This document shows positions 1 through 8,484 of a DNA stretch of 64,000 nucleotides, piece after piece. A program made the position numbers and the translations under genes. The notes under the pieces were generated by a model. It did not search any database, was not told the origin of the DNA, and saw only the letters and a list, made by a program, of their open reading frames with translations. The stretch lies in contig CAJUSI010000009.1 of NCBI GenBank assembly GCA_910589035.1, forward strand, positions 83,831 to 147,830, given 5' to 3'. This stretch comes from an uncultured Acetatifactor sp. Its GTDB lineage: Bacteria > Bacillota > Clostridia > Lachnospirales > Lachnospiraceae. Every line of letters begins with the position of its first letter. Positions within the stretch are counted from its first letter, which is position 1.

Positions 1-1
1 C

Positions 2-619
2 GGAGACGAATACTTTGCACATGGGAATCATAAAGGATTGACACATGCGATCGAGCCGTATGCCAGCCTGGTGCATACGCCCCTGTGGATCTATGACAAT
101 CGATTGACCGGAAATAAAAGCTGCAGCGACCTGATAAGTACAATCGACATAAGAGGCATTGCAGAGCGAATGCTGGATATGCCGGAGGAAACATTTTCGT
201 GGAGACAGCTGAACCTTCCGGAAAGGAGACATGTTTTAACGAGAAACGCATATGCCGCCCAGCCGGTGAGAAGCGGTTCCTTTAATAAAGGATATGCGCT
301 GATAGACGGAAGATTCCTGTTCATGGCCAGCAACAATGGCCTGGAAATGTACGATATAGAGATGGATATGCAGTGCCAGAATAATCTCCTGAATTATTTT
401 ACTTATGAACAGGGGATACTGCATTTAAATAAAGAATTAAACGAGTCTCTGAACAGCCACTACAGATATATCTTTGATATGGGGACGATCCGGCAGATCC
501 GGCAGAATTTTTATTTTTACCGGGAAGAGCTGTATGAGAAGGTGCTGGAATTATTTTTCGGCGCGGAGTGCGAAGACAGAATAACGGACATAAATTTTGA
601 ACAGATACACTATATTTGA
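2..619 (+). CDS. C-terminal part of a sulfatase/alkaline-phosphatase-fold protein (cut by the window edge)
   Basis: The reading frame is already open at base 2, so the start lies outside the window. The first visible residues (GDEYFAHGNHKG) look like the metal-binding Asp/His stretch near the end of the sulfatase fold, and VHTPLWIYDN that follows is the usual HVPL-type strand after it. The nucleophile region is not visible, so substrate cannot be judged. The next gene starts 45 bases downstream on the same strand. Two more proteins of this fold lie in the same locus (6625-7740 and 26275-28149), which suggests a role in adding or removing phospho-type groups on a glycan. The superfamily call is fairly safe; the function is inference. 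Confidence 0.6.
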   Translation, partial: GDEYFAHGNHKGLTHAIEPYASLVHTPLWIYDNRLTGNKSCSDLISTIDIRGIAERMLDMPEETFSWRQLNLPERRHVLTRNAYAAQPVRSGSFNKGYALIDGRFLFMASNNGLEMYDIEMDMQCQNNLLNYFTYEQGILHLNKELNESLNSHYRYIFDMGTIRQIRQNFYFYREELYEKVLELFFGAECEDRITDINFEQIHYI

Positions 620-663
620 CAGGATTGCAGGTTCAGGGGACACGGAGAGGGAGAAAATCACAC

Positions 664-1926
664 ATGGCGGAACATGGCAGGATTTATATCTGGGGAGCGG
701 GCGAATATGGCAGGAAAATTTTGCAGGCAGTGAAAACGCCAAAATACCAGGTCTGCGGATTTGTCGACAATGACCCGGCTAAGCAGGGACAAATGTTTGA
801 AGGCATAAGGATAGTCTCCTCCAGGGAAATTGCAGAGGAGTATGACGCTCTGGTGATCGCCGTCATGCGTTATGAGGCGGTTCTGTATCAACTGAGGCTG
901 GAGGGATATACGGATTTCTCTAAAGTTATTGTAGTATTTGATGAATCACATTGTGACAATCCTGAATATGCACAGATTTTAGACCAGCAAAAGTGGAAAA
1001 TACTCTTACTGGAAGAAAAGCTGAAAAGACTTGAAAAAGTTGTCAAGGCGAAATTTGATAATCTTGGATATGAGATTATAGATAAATACAACAAAAAAAT
1101 GTATCAATATCCGAAGATAGGATCTACGGAGGAAGCGATTGACAAGGTTGTGAGGGAAGGATACTCCCTCGTACGCTTTGGGGACGGAGAATTTGAGATA
1201 ATGGCGGGCAAGGAGCGGGCAGTTTTTCAAAAATATGTGCCTGAGCTTGCCAAAAGAATGCTGGAGGTAATCTCGTCGAAAGAGGAGAAGCTTTTGATCT
1301 GTATCGCCGACAATTACGGAAATATCGATGAATATTTAGAAGACGACGCAAACAGCATTCGCTTCTACATGGATGAGGAGACAAGACGCTTCCACATGTC
1401 CGTATTGGATAAAAACAGGACATATTACGACGCCTATATGTTTAAGACGTACATTTCGTACAAGAACCGTGAGGACACCTGGAAACGCGTCCGACTGATC
1501 AAAACAATATGGGATAACCGGGATGTGGTAATAGTGGAGGGCGACAAAACAAGGGCAGGATATGGAAACGACCTGTTTGACAATGCAAAGTCGCTGCAGA
1601 GAATTCTGTGCCCCACACAAAATGCCTTCGATAAGTACGAAGAAATACTGGAGACCGTCCTGAGAGTGGAGAAAAGCCGTCTGATCCTGGCAGTGCTGGG
1701 ACCTGCGGCAAAGGTTCTGGTATATGACTTGATGAGATACGGCTATCAGGCAGTGGATATAGGACAGATCGACATGGAATACGAGTGGTATCTGGCCGGC
1801 GCCAAGGAGAGGGTTCCGATTCCCGGAAAATATGTCTCCCAACTGCCCTCCGCTGAAATTAAAGAGGTGAACGATACAGAATATCTGAGCCAGATTATCG
1901 GGCAGATAAAAGCGGACACGGATTAA
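664..1926 (+). CDS. GT-D fold glycosyltransferase with N-terminal Rossmann domain
   Basis: A 420-residue protein. Residues 1-110 form a nucleotide-binding-like module (IYIWGAGEYGRKI, then FVDNDP) of the kind found before sugar-modifying enzymes. A short coiled region follows, then a GT-D domain (SP_1767/DUF1792 family) with the hallmark LVRFGDGEFEI. GT-D enzymes add a sugar during glycosylation of surface proteins or polysaccharide; donor and acceptor cannot be told here. The start is placed at ATG 664 because GGAGAGGGA lies just upstream; the frame also runs back to a TTG at 616 overlapping the previous stop, but without a good ribosome site. No membrane segment is seen, so it should act in the cytoplasm. 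Confidence 0.75.
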   Translation: MAEHGRIYIWGAGEYGRKILQAVKTPKYQVCGFVDNDPAKQGQMFEGIRIVSSREIAEEYDALVIAVMRYEAVLYQLRLEGYTDFSKVIVVFDESHCDNPEYAQILDQQKWKILLLEEKLKRLEKVVKAKFDNLGYEIIDKYNKKMYQYPKIGSTEEAIDKVVREGYSLVRFGDGEFEIMAGKERAVFQKYVPELAKRMLEVISSKEEKLLICIADNYGNIDEYLEDDANSIRFYMDEETRRFHMSVLDKNRTYYDAYMFKTYISYKNREDTWKRVRLIKTIWDNRDVVIVEGDKTRAGYGNDLFDNAKSLQRILCPTQNAFDKYEEILETVLRVEKSRLILAVLGPAAKVLVYDLMRYGYQAVDIGQIDMEYEWYLAGAKERVPIPGKYVSQLPSAEIKEVNDTEYLSQIIGQIKADTD

Positions 1927-1955
1927 AACACAATTTCACGAATGCGGGAGAGAAA

Positions 1956-2498
1956 ATGTTAAAAGATGAGTTATTGATTTATATGAAAAAGGTGTACCCG
2001 GAAATTCAGGGGATTGCGGTGGAGCCGGGAAAACTTATTTTTGAAGAGAATGTCAGGATGAACTGCTTTTACTGCGGCAAATACGGCAATAACTGGAAAT
2101 GCCCCCCTAATCTGCCGGACTTGGATTATCCGAAGATGATGAAGGAATATGAAATGGGATTAGCGACAATCCTGTCCATGGACATCACCTCCCAGAGCGA
2201 TTACAACAAAATCAGAAACGATTCCAGCGTGATTCTTCATAAGTCTCTGCTGGATTTGGAAAAGTGGCTGTATCACCACAACAGCTCAAACGCAATCTCC
2301 TTTATCGGAGGCTCCTGTAAATTATGCAAAGGCGGGTGCGGAAAGGAAAAGTGCAACAACCCTTATATGTCCCGGGCGCCGTTGGAGGCAATAGGAGTCA
2401 ATATAATCAAAAGCATGAAACAATATGGAATTGACATAACATTCCCCACAGAGAAGGCAATAAAACGCGTTGGTCTGCTGCTGTGGCAGGAGCCGTAG
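1956..2498 (+). CDS. DUF2284 cysteine-rich putative metal-binding protein
   Basis: A 180-residue protein with two cysteine clusters: CFYCGKYGNNWKCPP near residues 37-51, and CKLCKGGCGKEKC near 110-122. This pattern is typical of DUF2284 proteins, thought to bind metal or an iron-sulfur cluster; no reaction is established for the family that I can rely on. A GAGAG ribosome site precedes the ATG. It sits between a glycosyltransferase and a cytidylyltransferase, 29 and 33 bases from its neighbours, so it is probably co-transcribed with the glycan genes. Its part in that pathway is unknown. Confidence 0.7.
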   Translation: MLKDELLIYMKKVYPEIQGIAVEPGKLIFEENVRMNCFYCGKYGNNWKCPPNLPDLDYPKMMKEYEMGLATILSMDITSQSDYNKIRNDSSVILHKSLLDLEKWLYHHNSSNAISFIGGSCKLCKGGCGKEKCNNPYMSRAPLEAIGVNIIKSMKQYGIDITFPTEKAIKRVGLLLWQEP

Positions 2499-2531
2499 AG
2501 GGCGGCCAAAATCAGAGCGGAGGAGAGAAAG

Positions 2532-3278
2532 ATGAAATATATATTCCTGGTGGCCGGTAAAGGTTCAAGACTACATCCATTGACATTGGACAATCCCAAA
2601 TCAATGTTCCGGCTGGATAAAAACACAACCCTGATAGAGCGGATGGTCAGCCTTATAAAAAAGCATGATCCGGACGCAGACATTGTCATTGTGACAGGAC
2701 ACAGACATCAGAGCATAGAACAGAAACTGGAGAATGTCACATTCATCAATAACCCATTTTACGAGGTGACGAACTCCATAGCTTCTCTATGGTTTGCAAG
2801 ACAACATCTTGAGGCGGAGAATGTAGTTCTCATCGACGGAGATATTGTGATGTCTGAAAAACTGATAGAAGATATTGTATGCAGGTTTACGGATAAAGCC
2901 CTTGTCCTAGTAGACAGCTCGATCAATGAAGACGGGGATTACAATGTTCAGGTATCGGATGACCGCGTCCTGGTTATGAGTAAGGAGCTGAACCACTATT
3001 TTGGAGAATATGCAGGCGTCACAAAGCTTGACAGAGACAGCTCCCTGTCAATGAAGCGGGAGATTGAAAGCATGGTGGATAACGGATATTATGACCAGTG
3101 GTACGAAAATGCCCTGGTGCAAATGATATTCAAAGATGATTTTAACCTGTACTATGCAGATATAGCAGATTATGACTGGACAGAGGTGGATGACGTAAGC
3201 GATCTCATACATGCTAAAAATATCCATATGAATGAAAAATGCGCGGAGAAAAATGAGAAACAGAGCAAAAACAGATAA
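2532..3278 (+). CDS. LicC-like nucleotidyltransferase (phosphocholine cytidylyltransferase type)
   Basis: A 248-residue single-domain GT-A fold nucleotidyltransferase. The N-terminal signature FLVAGKGSRLHPLT binds the nucleotide, followed by NPKSMF. The sequence NPFYEVTNSIASLW around residues 76-89 and the metal-site Asp pair DGDIV near 104-108 are as in LicC and related CTP:phospho-alcohol cytidylyltransferases, which make CDP-linked donors. The start has AGGAGAGAAAG upstream. It is one of three separate small nucleotidyltransferases in this locus (also 11041 and 25249), each probably activating a different phospho group. The substrate here could be phosphocholine-like, but no choline kinase is seen nearby, so the substrate is open. 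Confidence 0.7.
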   Translation: MKYIFLVAGKGSRLHPLTLDNPKSMFRLDKNTTLIERMVSLIKKHDPDADIVIVTGHRHQSIEQKLENVTFINNPFYEVTNSIASLWFARQHLEAENVVLIDGDIVMSEKLIEDIVCRFTDKALVLVDSSINEDGDYNVQVSDDRVLVMSKELNHYFGEYAGVTKLDRDSSLSMKREIESMVDNGYYDQWYENALVQMIFKDDFNLYYADIADYDWTEVDDVSDLIHAKNIHMNEKCAEKNEKQSKNR

Positions 3279-3321
3279 ATGAAAAGAACCTTCCAGGTAT
3301 AAGACGAGGAGGCTGCAGAAG

Positions 3322-4407
3322 ATGTTATACACCAGTGACGTTATGCAGACAGATTTAAAGGAGCTGGCAGAGACAGAATATATCCCCTGGGAAAAACTGA
3401 GAAAGAGCACAGTGCTGATCACAGGGGCGAGCGGGATGCTGGCTTACTATGCTGTGTGCATTCTGATGTATCTAAACGAGAAAAACGACGCGGACATTCA
3501 TGTAATCGCCCTGGTGCGCAGCCGGGAGAAGGCACAGGAGAAATTCACAGGTTTTCTACAGGATGCCCGTTTTATGCTCCTGTGCCAGGATGTCTGCGAT
3601 GAGATTCAGGCGGCGGGCAGTGTGGACTACATTATCCATGCGGCCGGAGCCGCCAGTCCCCATTTCATTAAGAAGGATCCCCTGGGGATTATCCGGGCGA
3701 ACACAGAGGGAACTCTGCGAGTGATGGAATTGGCGCGGCAGAAGAGAGCAAAAAGTGTGCTGTACACCTCCACCAGGGAAGTGTACGGAAAGGTAGAGGG
3801 AAAGGAATGGATCGGAGAGGATGATATGGGGACACTGGATCCCCTGGACGCCCGCTCATGCTACCCGGAGAGCAAGCGCATGGCAGAACAGATTTTGCGC
3901 AGCTGCCACGAAATGTTTGCCACCCCTTTCCAGGTGGTGCGCATTGCCCACGCCTATGGCCCGGGGATGGGGATTGAAAATGATGGGCGCGTAATGTCCG
4001 ACTTCGTGTCGGACGCGGTGCACGGCAGAAATATTGTTCTTAAGAGCAACGGGATGGCGAAGCGGGCGTTCTGCTATGTGACGGACGCGGTTGCCGCGAT
4101 GTATCTGGCGATGCTGGCGGAAGAACAGAACCAGGCTTATAATGTGGCCAATGAATCGGAGGCCTATCCCATCCGGGAGGTCGCCCAAATATTGACAGAA
4201 CTCTTGCCGGAGCGGGGATTATGCCTGGAATATGAGCAGGGGGCGGATCAGAGCGGATACTGCCAATATGAGAGAGTGGGACTGGACACTGCAAAGCTCA
4301 GGCGCATGGGATGGAGACCGCAGGTGGCGCTGAGAGAAGGGCTTGGAAGGACACTGAGGAGCTTTGGATGTGAGGGCGATGAGGAGGTTGAGAAATGTAT
4401 TACATAA
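3322..4407 (+). CDS. NAD-dependent nucleotide-sugar epimerase/dehydratase
   Basis: A 361-residue extended short-chain dehydrogenase. The Rossmann glycine motif VLITGASGMLA lies at residues 31-41. Catalytic residues appear as the Ser/Thr of LYTSTREVYG and the YxxxK motif YPESK. The C-terminal part RAFCYVTDAVAAMYLAM is typical of UDP-sugar decarboxylase/epimerase relatives. It presumably modifies a nucleotide-bound sugar, but substrate cannot be read from sequence. AGGAGG stands about 10 bases before the ATG. The end overlaps the next gene by 13 bases, indicating tight co-translation with the aminotransferase. Confidence 0.78.
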   Translation: MLYTSDVMQTDLKELAETEYIPWEKLRKSTVLITGASGMLAYYAVCILMYLNEKNDADIHVIALVRSREKAQEKFTGFLQDARFMLLCQDVCDEIQAAGSVDYIIHAAGAASPHFIKKDPLGIIRANTEGTLRVMELARQKRAKSVLYTSTREVYGKVEGKEWIGEDDMGTLDPLDARSCYPESKRMAEQILRSCHEMFATPFQVVRIAHAYGPGMGIENDGRVMSDFVSDAVHGRNIVLKSNGMAKRAFCYVTDAVAAMYLAMLAEEQNQAYNVANESEAYPIREVAQILTELLPERGLCLEYEQGADQSGYCQYERVGLDTAKLRRMGWRPQVALREGLGRTLRSFGCEGDEEVEKCIT

Positions 4408-5450
4408 ACGAGAATATTAAAGATCTGTATCGTGTAAAAGGCCATGAAGAGAGGGGCGGTGTGCTCCGGCTGGATATGAATGAGAACCCGGAGGGGCTGC
4501 CAGGAAAATTTTTCGATGCCGTGGCAGCGAAGATAACACCTGAATATCTTGCAAAATATCCTGAAAAGGACAGGCTGATGGAACTTCTGGCGGAACATAA
4601 CGGATTGGCCCATGAAAACATAACGGTGACTGCCGGATCGGACGAGGCCATGAGACTGATTTTTCAGTGCTTCGGAGAAGCGGGGAAAAAGCTGTTGACA
4701 GTAACTCCCACATTTGAGATGTATGATGTCTATTCAAAGATGTTCGGCATGAGACATGAGACAGTGGAGTACCGGGAAGACTTTACCGTCGACCCACAGG
4801 ATATTCTGAAATCCATAGACGAGGTGACAGGGATTGTCATTTTACTGAACCCCAATAGTCCTATCGGGAGTGTCTATGATGAGAAAGCGGTAAGGACGAT
4901 TATAGAAAAGGCGGCCTCTGTGGGAGCGGTTGTCGTGGTGGATGAGGCGTACCATTATTTTTATCGGCCCACTTATATGCCTTTGATCAATGAATACGAC
5001 AATCTGCTGGTGCTGCGCACCTTTTCTAAACTTCTCTCCATGGCGGGACTGAGAATCGGCTATGCGGCAGGGGAAAAAAGGCTGATAGAGTACATAGAGA
5101 AGGCGGAATCCACCTTTAACGTAAATACGGTGGCAGTACTGTTTGCCGAAGAAGCGATACAGAATAAGGAACTGATTGAAGAGCTGGCCCGCGTGGAGCG
5201 GGAGGGACGGCTTTGGTTGACGGAACAGCTGCAAAATGCCGGATACCGGACTCTGTCTCTGGAAGGAAATTATGTGCTGTTTTATCCCAAAAGAGACTCC
5301 GGGGACCTGATTGCGCTGTTGAAGAAAAGGAACATCTGGGTCAGAGATTACGGACGCGGCGTCCTGAAAGGATGGATCCGAGTGTCCACAGGAGCGAGAG
5401 TGTGTATGGAGAGATTCTGGGAGGCGCTTCAGGAGTTGGATATAGTTTGA
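4395..5450 (+). CDS. HisC-like PLP-dependent aminotransferase (class I/II)
   Basis: A 351-residue fold-type I PLP enzyme like histidinol-phosphate aminotransferase or threonine-phosphate decarboxylase. Visible landmarks are LNPNSP (151-156), the cofactor Asp in DEAYHYF (183-189), and the Schiff-base Lys212 in RTFSKLLSMAGLRIGY. The setting, with no other histidine genes and overlapping an epimerase, argues against a histidine role and for an amino-group or amino-alcohol precursor of the glycan. It lies just downstream of the LicC-like gene, so it could supply a small amine-bearing head group. The family is clear; the substrate is inference. Confidence 0.75.
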   Translation: MYYINENIKDLYRVKGHEERGGVLRLDMNENPEGLPGKFFDAVAAKITPEYLAKYPEKDRLMELLAEHNGLAHENITVTAGSDEAMRLIFQCFGEAGKKLLTVTPTFEMYDVYSKMFGMRHETVEYREDFTVDPQDILKSIDEVTGIVILLNPNSPIGSVYDEKAVRTIIEKAASVGAVVVVDEAYHYFYRPTYMPLINEYDNLLVLRTFSKLLSMAGLRIGYAAGEKRLIEYIEKAESTFNVNTVAVLFAEEAIQNKELIEELARVEREGRLWLTEQLQNAGYRTLSLEGNYVLFYPKRDSGDLIALLKKRNIWVRDYGRGVLKGWIRVSTGARVCMERFWEALQELDIV

Positions 5451-5501
5451 CGAACCTGTCTGTGAAGTATAATTCTGAGAGAAAGGTATGGAGTGGGATA
5501 T

Positions 5502-6617
5502 ATGTATTTGCACACATTGGGAGCCACCCTGGTTGAAGATAAGCTGTATTTTACATCCTGTGATTTTAATGCGCTGTTCTGCATGGACTTGAGAGAGAAA
5601 AAAATAGAGTACAAAACATATTTTGCCGCGTTCGCAAAATACAGAGGCGGGTTGTACGCCAGACAAATCCTGTACAGGAATAAAATATATTTTATTCCGC
5701 GCTCATGCAATAAGATGGCGATCTATGATATAGAGACAGAGAAGACAGCCTATGTGGAGATAAGGGAGAAGGGAGACGGCCCCATAAGAGACGCCTTTAT
5801 AGAGGGAAACTATCTGTGGATGCTCTCCGCCGGATATTCTGCCGGCATTTTTAAACTGAGTCTCTCATCCAACAAATATGAAGTGATAAATCTTGACTGG
5901 AAGAGAGCGGCCGCCCAAATCGGCTGTCCCGAACAGTCCATATGTCCTCCGGAGGGCAACTCCGTATTTAGCAGCGGAAGACAGCTGGGAAAATACTGGT
6001 GGCTGTTTGCGGAGAAACACGGATATCTGATAGCGTACGACTGGCGGGGGAACAAAATCAAAGCCTATTCGTTTGCATCTCTGAAAGACAAATTGACTGC
6101 CGGCAACGCACAGGAGAAAGTGTGGATAATTGCCAGAAATGAAAACAGAGTACTGGAATTTGACTACAGGACAGAGACGGAGAAATGGATAGAGATACCG
6201 GAGATAAGCCAAATTCCGGGCGATATCATGCGGATCATTGAACAGGACGAGTATCTGCTCTTCGTCAAACAAAAAGGAATGATCTCTGTGAGCAAGAAAG
6301 CATATCGGGCAAAATGCTTTCCGTTTCAGAGAGAAAAAAATCTGTTTGAATATGTAGTCTATAAAGGGAAAATGATATTGCTCCCCGCGTCGGGAAGGGG
6401 AATGGTCGTATATGATTCAGCGGAGAACAGAATAGAAGAGTATGCCTGTGAGTGGAGTGAAAAGCTAACAGACAGAACCCTGAAGGAAATTTTCGCGGGA
6501 TGTATAGAGGAGACAGTATGTGAATTAAAAGAATTTGTCCAATTGGACCCCACAGACAATAGAAATAATTTTCAGACAAGCGGCGATAAGATATGGGCTA
6601 CTTTTTGTGGAGGATAA
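5502..6617 (+). CDS. Predicted beta-propeller-like protein of unknown function
   Basis: A 371-residue protein with repeated short beta-rich units of the pattern 'x-x-LYFTSCDFNALFCMDL', 'IYFIPRSCNKMAIYDI', 'LWMLSAGYSAGIFKL' and 'MILLPASGRGMVVYD', as in propellers of the Kelch/NHL/YVTN kind. No signal peptide or membrane segment is seen. The start is set at ATG 5502 with GGAG 8 bases upstream; a GTG at 5493 is less likely because it overlaps that site. The following phosphotransferase-like gene begins 7 bases after its stop, so the two are probably made together. A binding or scaffolding role is plausible, but no function is known to me. Confidence 0.6.
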   Translation: MYLHTLGATLVEDKLYFTSCDFNALFCMDLREKKIEYKTYFAAFAKYRGGLYARQILYRNKIYFIPRSCNKMAIYDIETEKTAYVEIREKGDGPIRDAFIEGNYLWMLSAGYSAGIFKLSLSSNKYEVINLDWKRAAAQIGCPEQSICPPEGNSVFSSGRQLGKYWWLFAEKHGYLIAYDWRGNKIKAYSFASLKDKLTAGNAQEKVWIIARNENRVLEFDYRTETEKWIEIPEISQIPGDIMRIIEQDEYLLFVKQKGMISVSKKAYRAKCFPFQREKNLFEYVVYKGKMILLPASGRGMVVYDSAENRIEEYACEWSEKLTDRTLKEIFAGCIEETVCELKEFVQLDPTDNRNNFQTSGDKIWATFCGG

Positions 6618-6624
6618 CTGTAAA

Positions 6625-7740
6625 ATGAAAATAATGACGATATTTATTGATATGATTTCCGGAGAAAAACTGAATCTGTGTAACAGTAATGCGGAGCGGA
6701 CAGAACTTGACGACTTTATCGAAAAATTTGGCGGCACGCTGTACGCGAACTGCTATACGCCGGCGCCAGATACGCCCCGCTCAGCGGGATGTATGTGGAC
6801 GGGACTGTATCCGAAAGAAAACGGCTGCAAGTATCGGACACGGTACCCCATGTTTTACATGGATGAAGAGAAAGAAAACATATGGAGCGTCTTAAAAAAG
6901 CAGAACTACAATATTCAGGCTTTTATGAGAGCGCCGACGCTTGCAACGGGAGTACTTCCGAAATGCGTCGAGGAGAACGTTTATCCGGACGGAAATGATT
7001 TGGATGGATTTCTGGATTCCATCAGGCTGCAGGACAATACCTTTATCATGATATACCTGCCGGACTTTCACACCTATCTTGACATTTTTCAGGCGTCGAT
7101 AGGGGGGGTAAGAAAAGGCGGAGCGTTTGTAAGGAGGCTTTTGGAAAAAATCTTCGGGAAAACCCATTTGGAGGAATACGATCACGTTCTGCTGTTTTCG
7201 GACCACGGTTTTCGAATGAAGGGAGAGACACACAGACATCTGCTGGAGGAAGACAGGGTGCAGACTCTGATGCTGTGGAGAAAAAAGGGACAGAGCGCCT
7301 TGACGGTAGATGAGAAACTGCGCTCTAATTTAGACGTATTTCCGACAATCTGCGAAATGATAAACTATACGCCGGAAGGCGATATAGACGGAAAGAGCTT
7401 ATCCGGAGAGGGACACGAATATATTCTGCTGGAAGACCACAAAAATTTCAGCGTGGAACTGGGACAGACAATCGAGCGCTGGGGAGTGCTGTGGAGAGGA
7501 CATATATACTGGCTGGACTGTGTCGGCTGGGATATGTACGGCGCGCCGGAGAATCACGGCTTTGACCGGGATAAATTTGAAAAGTTAATTGCCGAAAAAA
7601 TGACAGATTATGTAGAAAATCGCAGAGACTATGAATGTATTCACAGACATGACAACGATACATGGAAAGCGCACACAATGTTCTCGGATGGAACACTGTT
7701 ATCTGAAGTTGAGAGAGAACAGAAAGAGTGTTCAGAGTGA
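6625..7740 (+). CDS. Sulfatase-fold protein with Thr nucleophile (putative phospho-group transferase)
   Basis: A 371-residue member of the alkaline phosphatase/sulfatase superfamily. Aligned on the conserved TG of the sulfatase motif, Thr50 in DTPRSAGCMWTGLYP occupies the place of the Cys/Ser that becomes formylglycine, so it should not be a normal sulfatase. Probable metal ligands are Asp9, Asp147/His149 (LPDFHTYLD) and Asp193/His194 (FSDHGFR). There is no membrane segment or signal peptide, unlike EptA or LtaS. ATG 6625 follows GGAGGA; an in-frame TTG at 6535 would overlap the previous gene. By inference it may transfer or hydrolyse a phosphonate, phosphoramidate or phosphodiester group in the cytoplasm. 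Confidence 0.65.
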   Translation: MKIMTIFIDMISGEKLNLCNSNAERTELDDFIEKFGGTLYANCYTPAPDTPRSAGCMWTGLYPKENGCKYRTRYPMFYMDEEKENIWSVLKKQNYNIQAFMRAPTLATGVLPKCVEENVYPDGNDLDGFLDSIRLQDNTFIMIYLPDFHTYLDIFQASIGGVRKGGAFVRRLLEKIFGKTHLEEYDHVLLFSDHGFRMKGETHRHLLEEDRVQTLMLWRKKGQSALTVDEKLRSNLDVFPTICEMINYTPEGDIDGKSLSGEGHEYILLEDHKNFSVELGQTIERWGVLWRGHIYWLDCVGWDMYGAPENHGFDRDKFEKLIAEKMTDYVENRRDYECIHRHDNDTWKAHTMFSDGTLLSEVEREQKECSE

Positions 7741-7758
7741 GAGAGGGAGAGAACAGGG

Positions 7759-8472
7759 ATGAGCAACTGGAAAAAAATATGGGATAAGAAACAGGCGAAT
7801 CCGGATATTCTGCTGCATGGAACGCAGAGAGAGATTTTTATGGAACTCAAAAAGAGCAACGGCTTCGATGTGATTGACGACGCGGTTTCCTATCAGGCGT
7901 TTTATGGGCAATGCCAGGAAATATTGCGGAGCCTGTCCCGGGGGGGCGACCCTGTTGAGAGCATATTCGAGGTTGGCTGTGGAAGCGGAGCCAATCTGTA
8001 TCTGTATGAACAGGCGGGACTGAAAACGGGAGGAATTGACTATTCTTCCAGTTTAATGGAATGTGCCCGAAAAGTGCTGCGGTCGGAAGAACTGCTATGC
8101 GTGGAAGCCAGGGATTTGCCCACGGATAAAAAATATGACGCCGTTTTTTCCAACAGTGTATTCTCCTACTTTGAGGACGAGGCGTATGCGAGACAAGTGT
8201 TGGAAAAAATGTATGTAAAGACGAACCACTCCATAGGACTGATAGATATCCACGATATTCAGAAAAAAGAAGCCTTTGAGTCATACCGCAGAAAAAATGT
8301 GGAGAATTATGAGGAGAGATACAAAGACCTGCCCAAGTTTTTTTATAAAAAAGAGTTCTTCACAACATTTGCATCAGAACATAATATGGATATCTCTTTT
8401 TCGGAATCTGCCGTGGAGGGATATTGGAACAATGATTTTGTATTTTCCTGTTACCTGTATAAAAGAAAGTAG
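7759..8472 (+). CDS. Class I SAM-dependent methyltransferase
   Basis: A 237-residue protein with a methyltransferase Rossmann core: motif I FEVGCGSGANLYLYE around residues 71-85, the acidic end of strand two in GIDYSS, and DAVFSNSVFSYF as motif IV/post-motif. It would methylate a small molecule or glycan component using S-adenosylmethionine. A GAGGGAGAG site precedes the ATG. It sits directly before the 2-aminoethylphosphonate transaminase with a 12-base gap, so methylation of an aminophosphonate or of the glycan next to it is a reasonable but unproven idea. Confidence 0.72.
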   Translation: MSNWKKIWDKKQANPDILLHGTQREIFMELKKSNGFDVIDDAVSYQAFYGQCQEILRSLSRGGDPVESIFEVGCGSGANLYLYEQAGLKTGGIDYSSSLMECARKVLRSEELLCVEARDLPTDKKYDAVFSNSVFSYFEDEAYARQVLEKMYVKTNHSIGLIDIHDIQKKEAFESYRRKNVENYEERYKDLPKFFYKKEFFTTFASEHNMDISFSESAVEGYWNNDFVFSCYLYKRK

Positions 8473-8484
8473 GAATAGAATGAC

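Noticed and set aside
6625..7740. Type I sulfatase
   Set aside because: The formylglycine Cys/Ser is replaced by Thr in the aligned motif.
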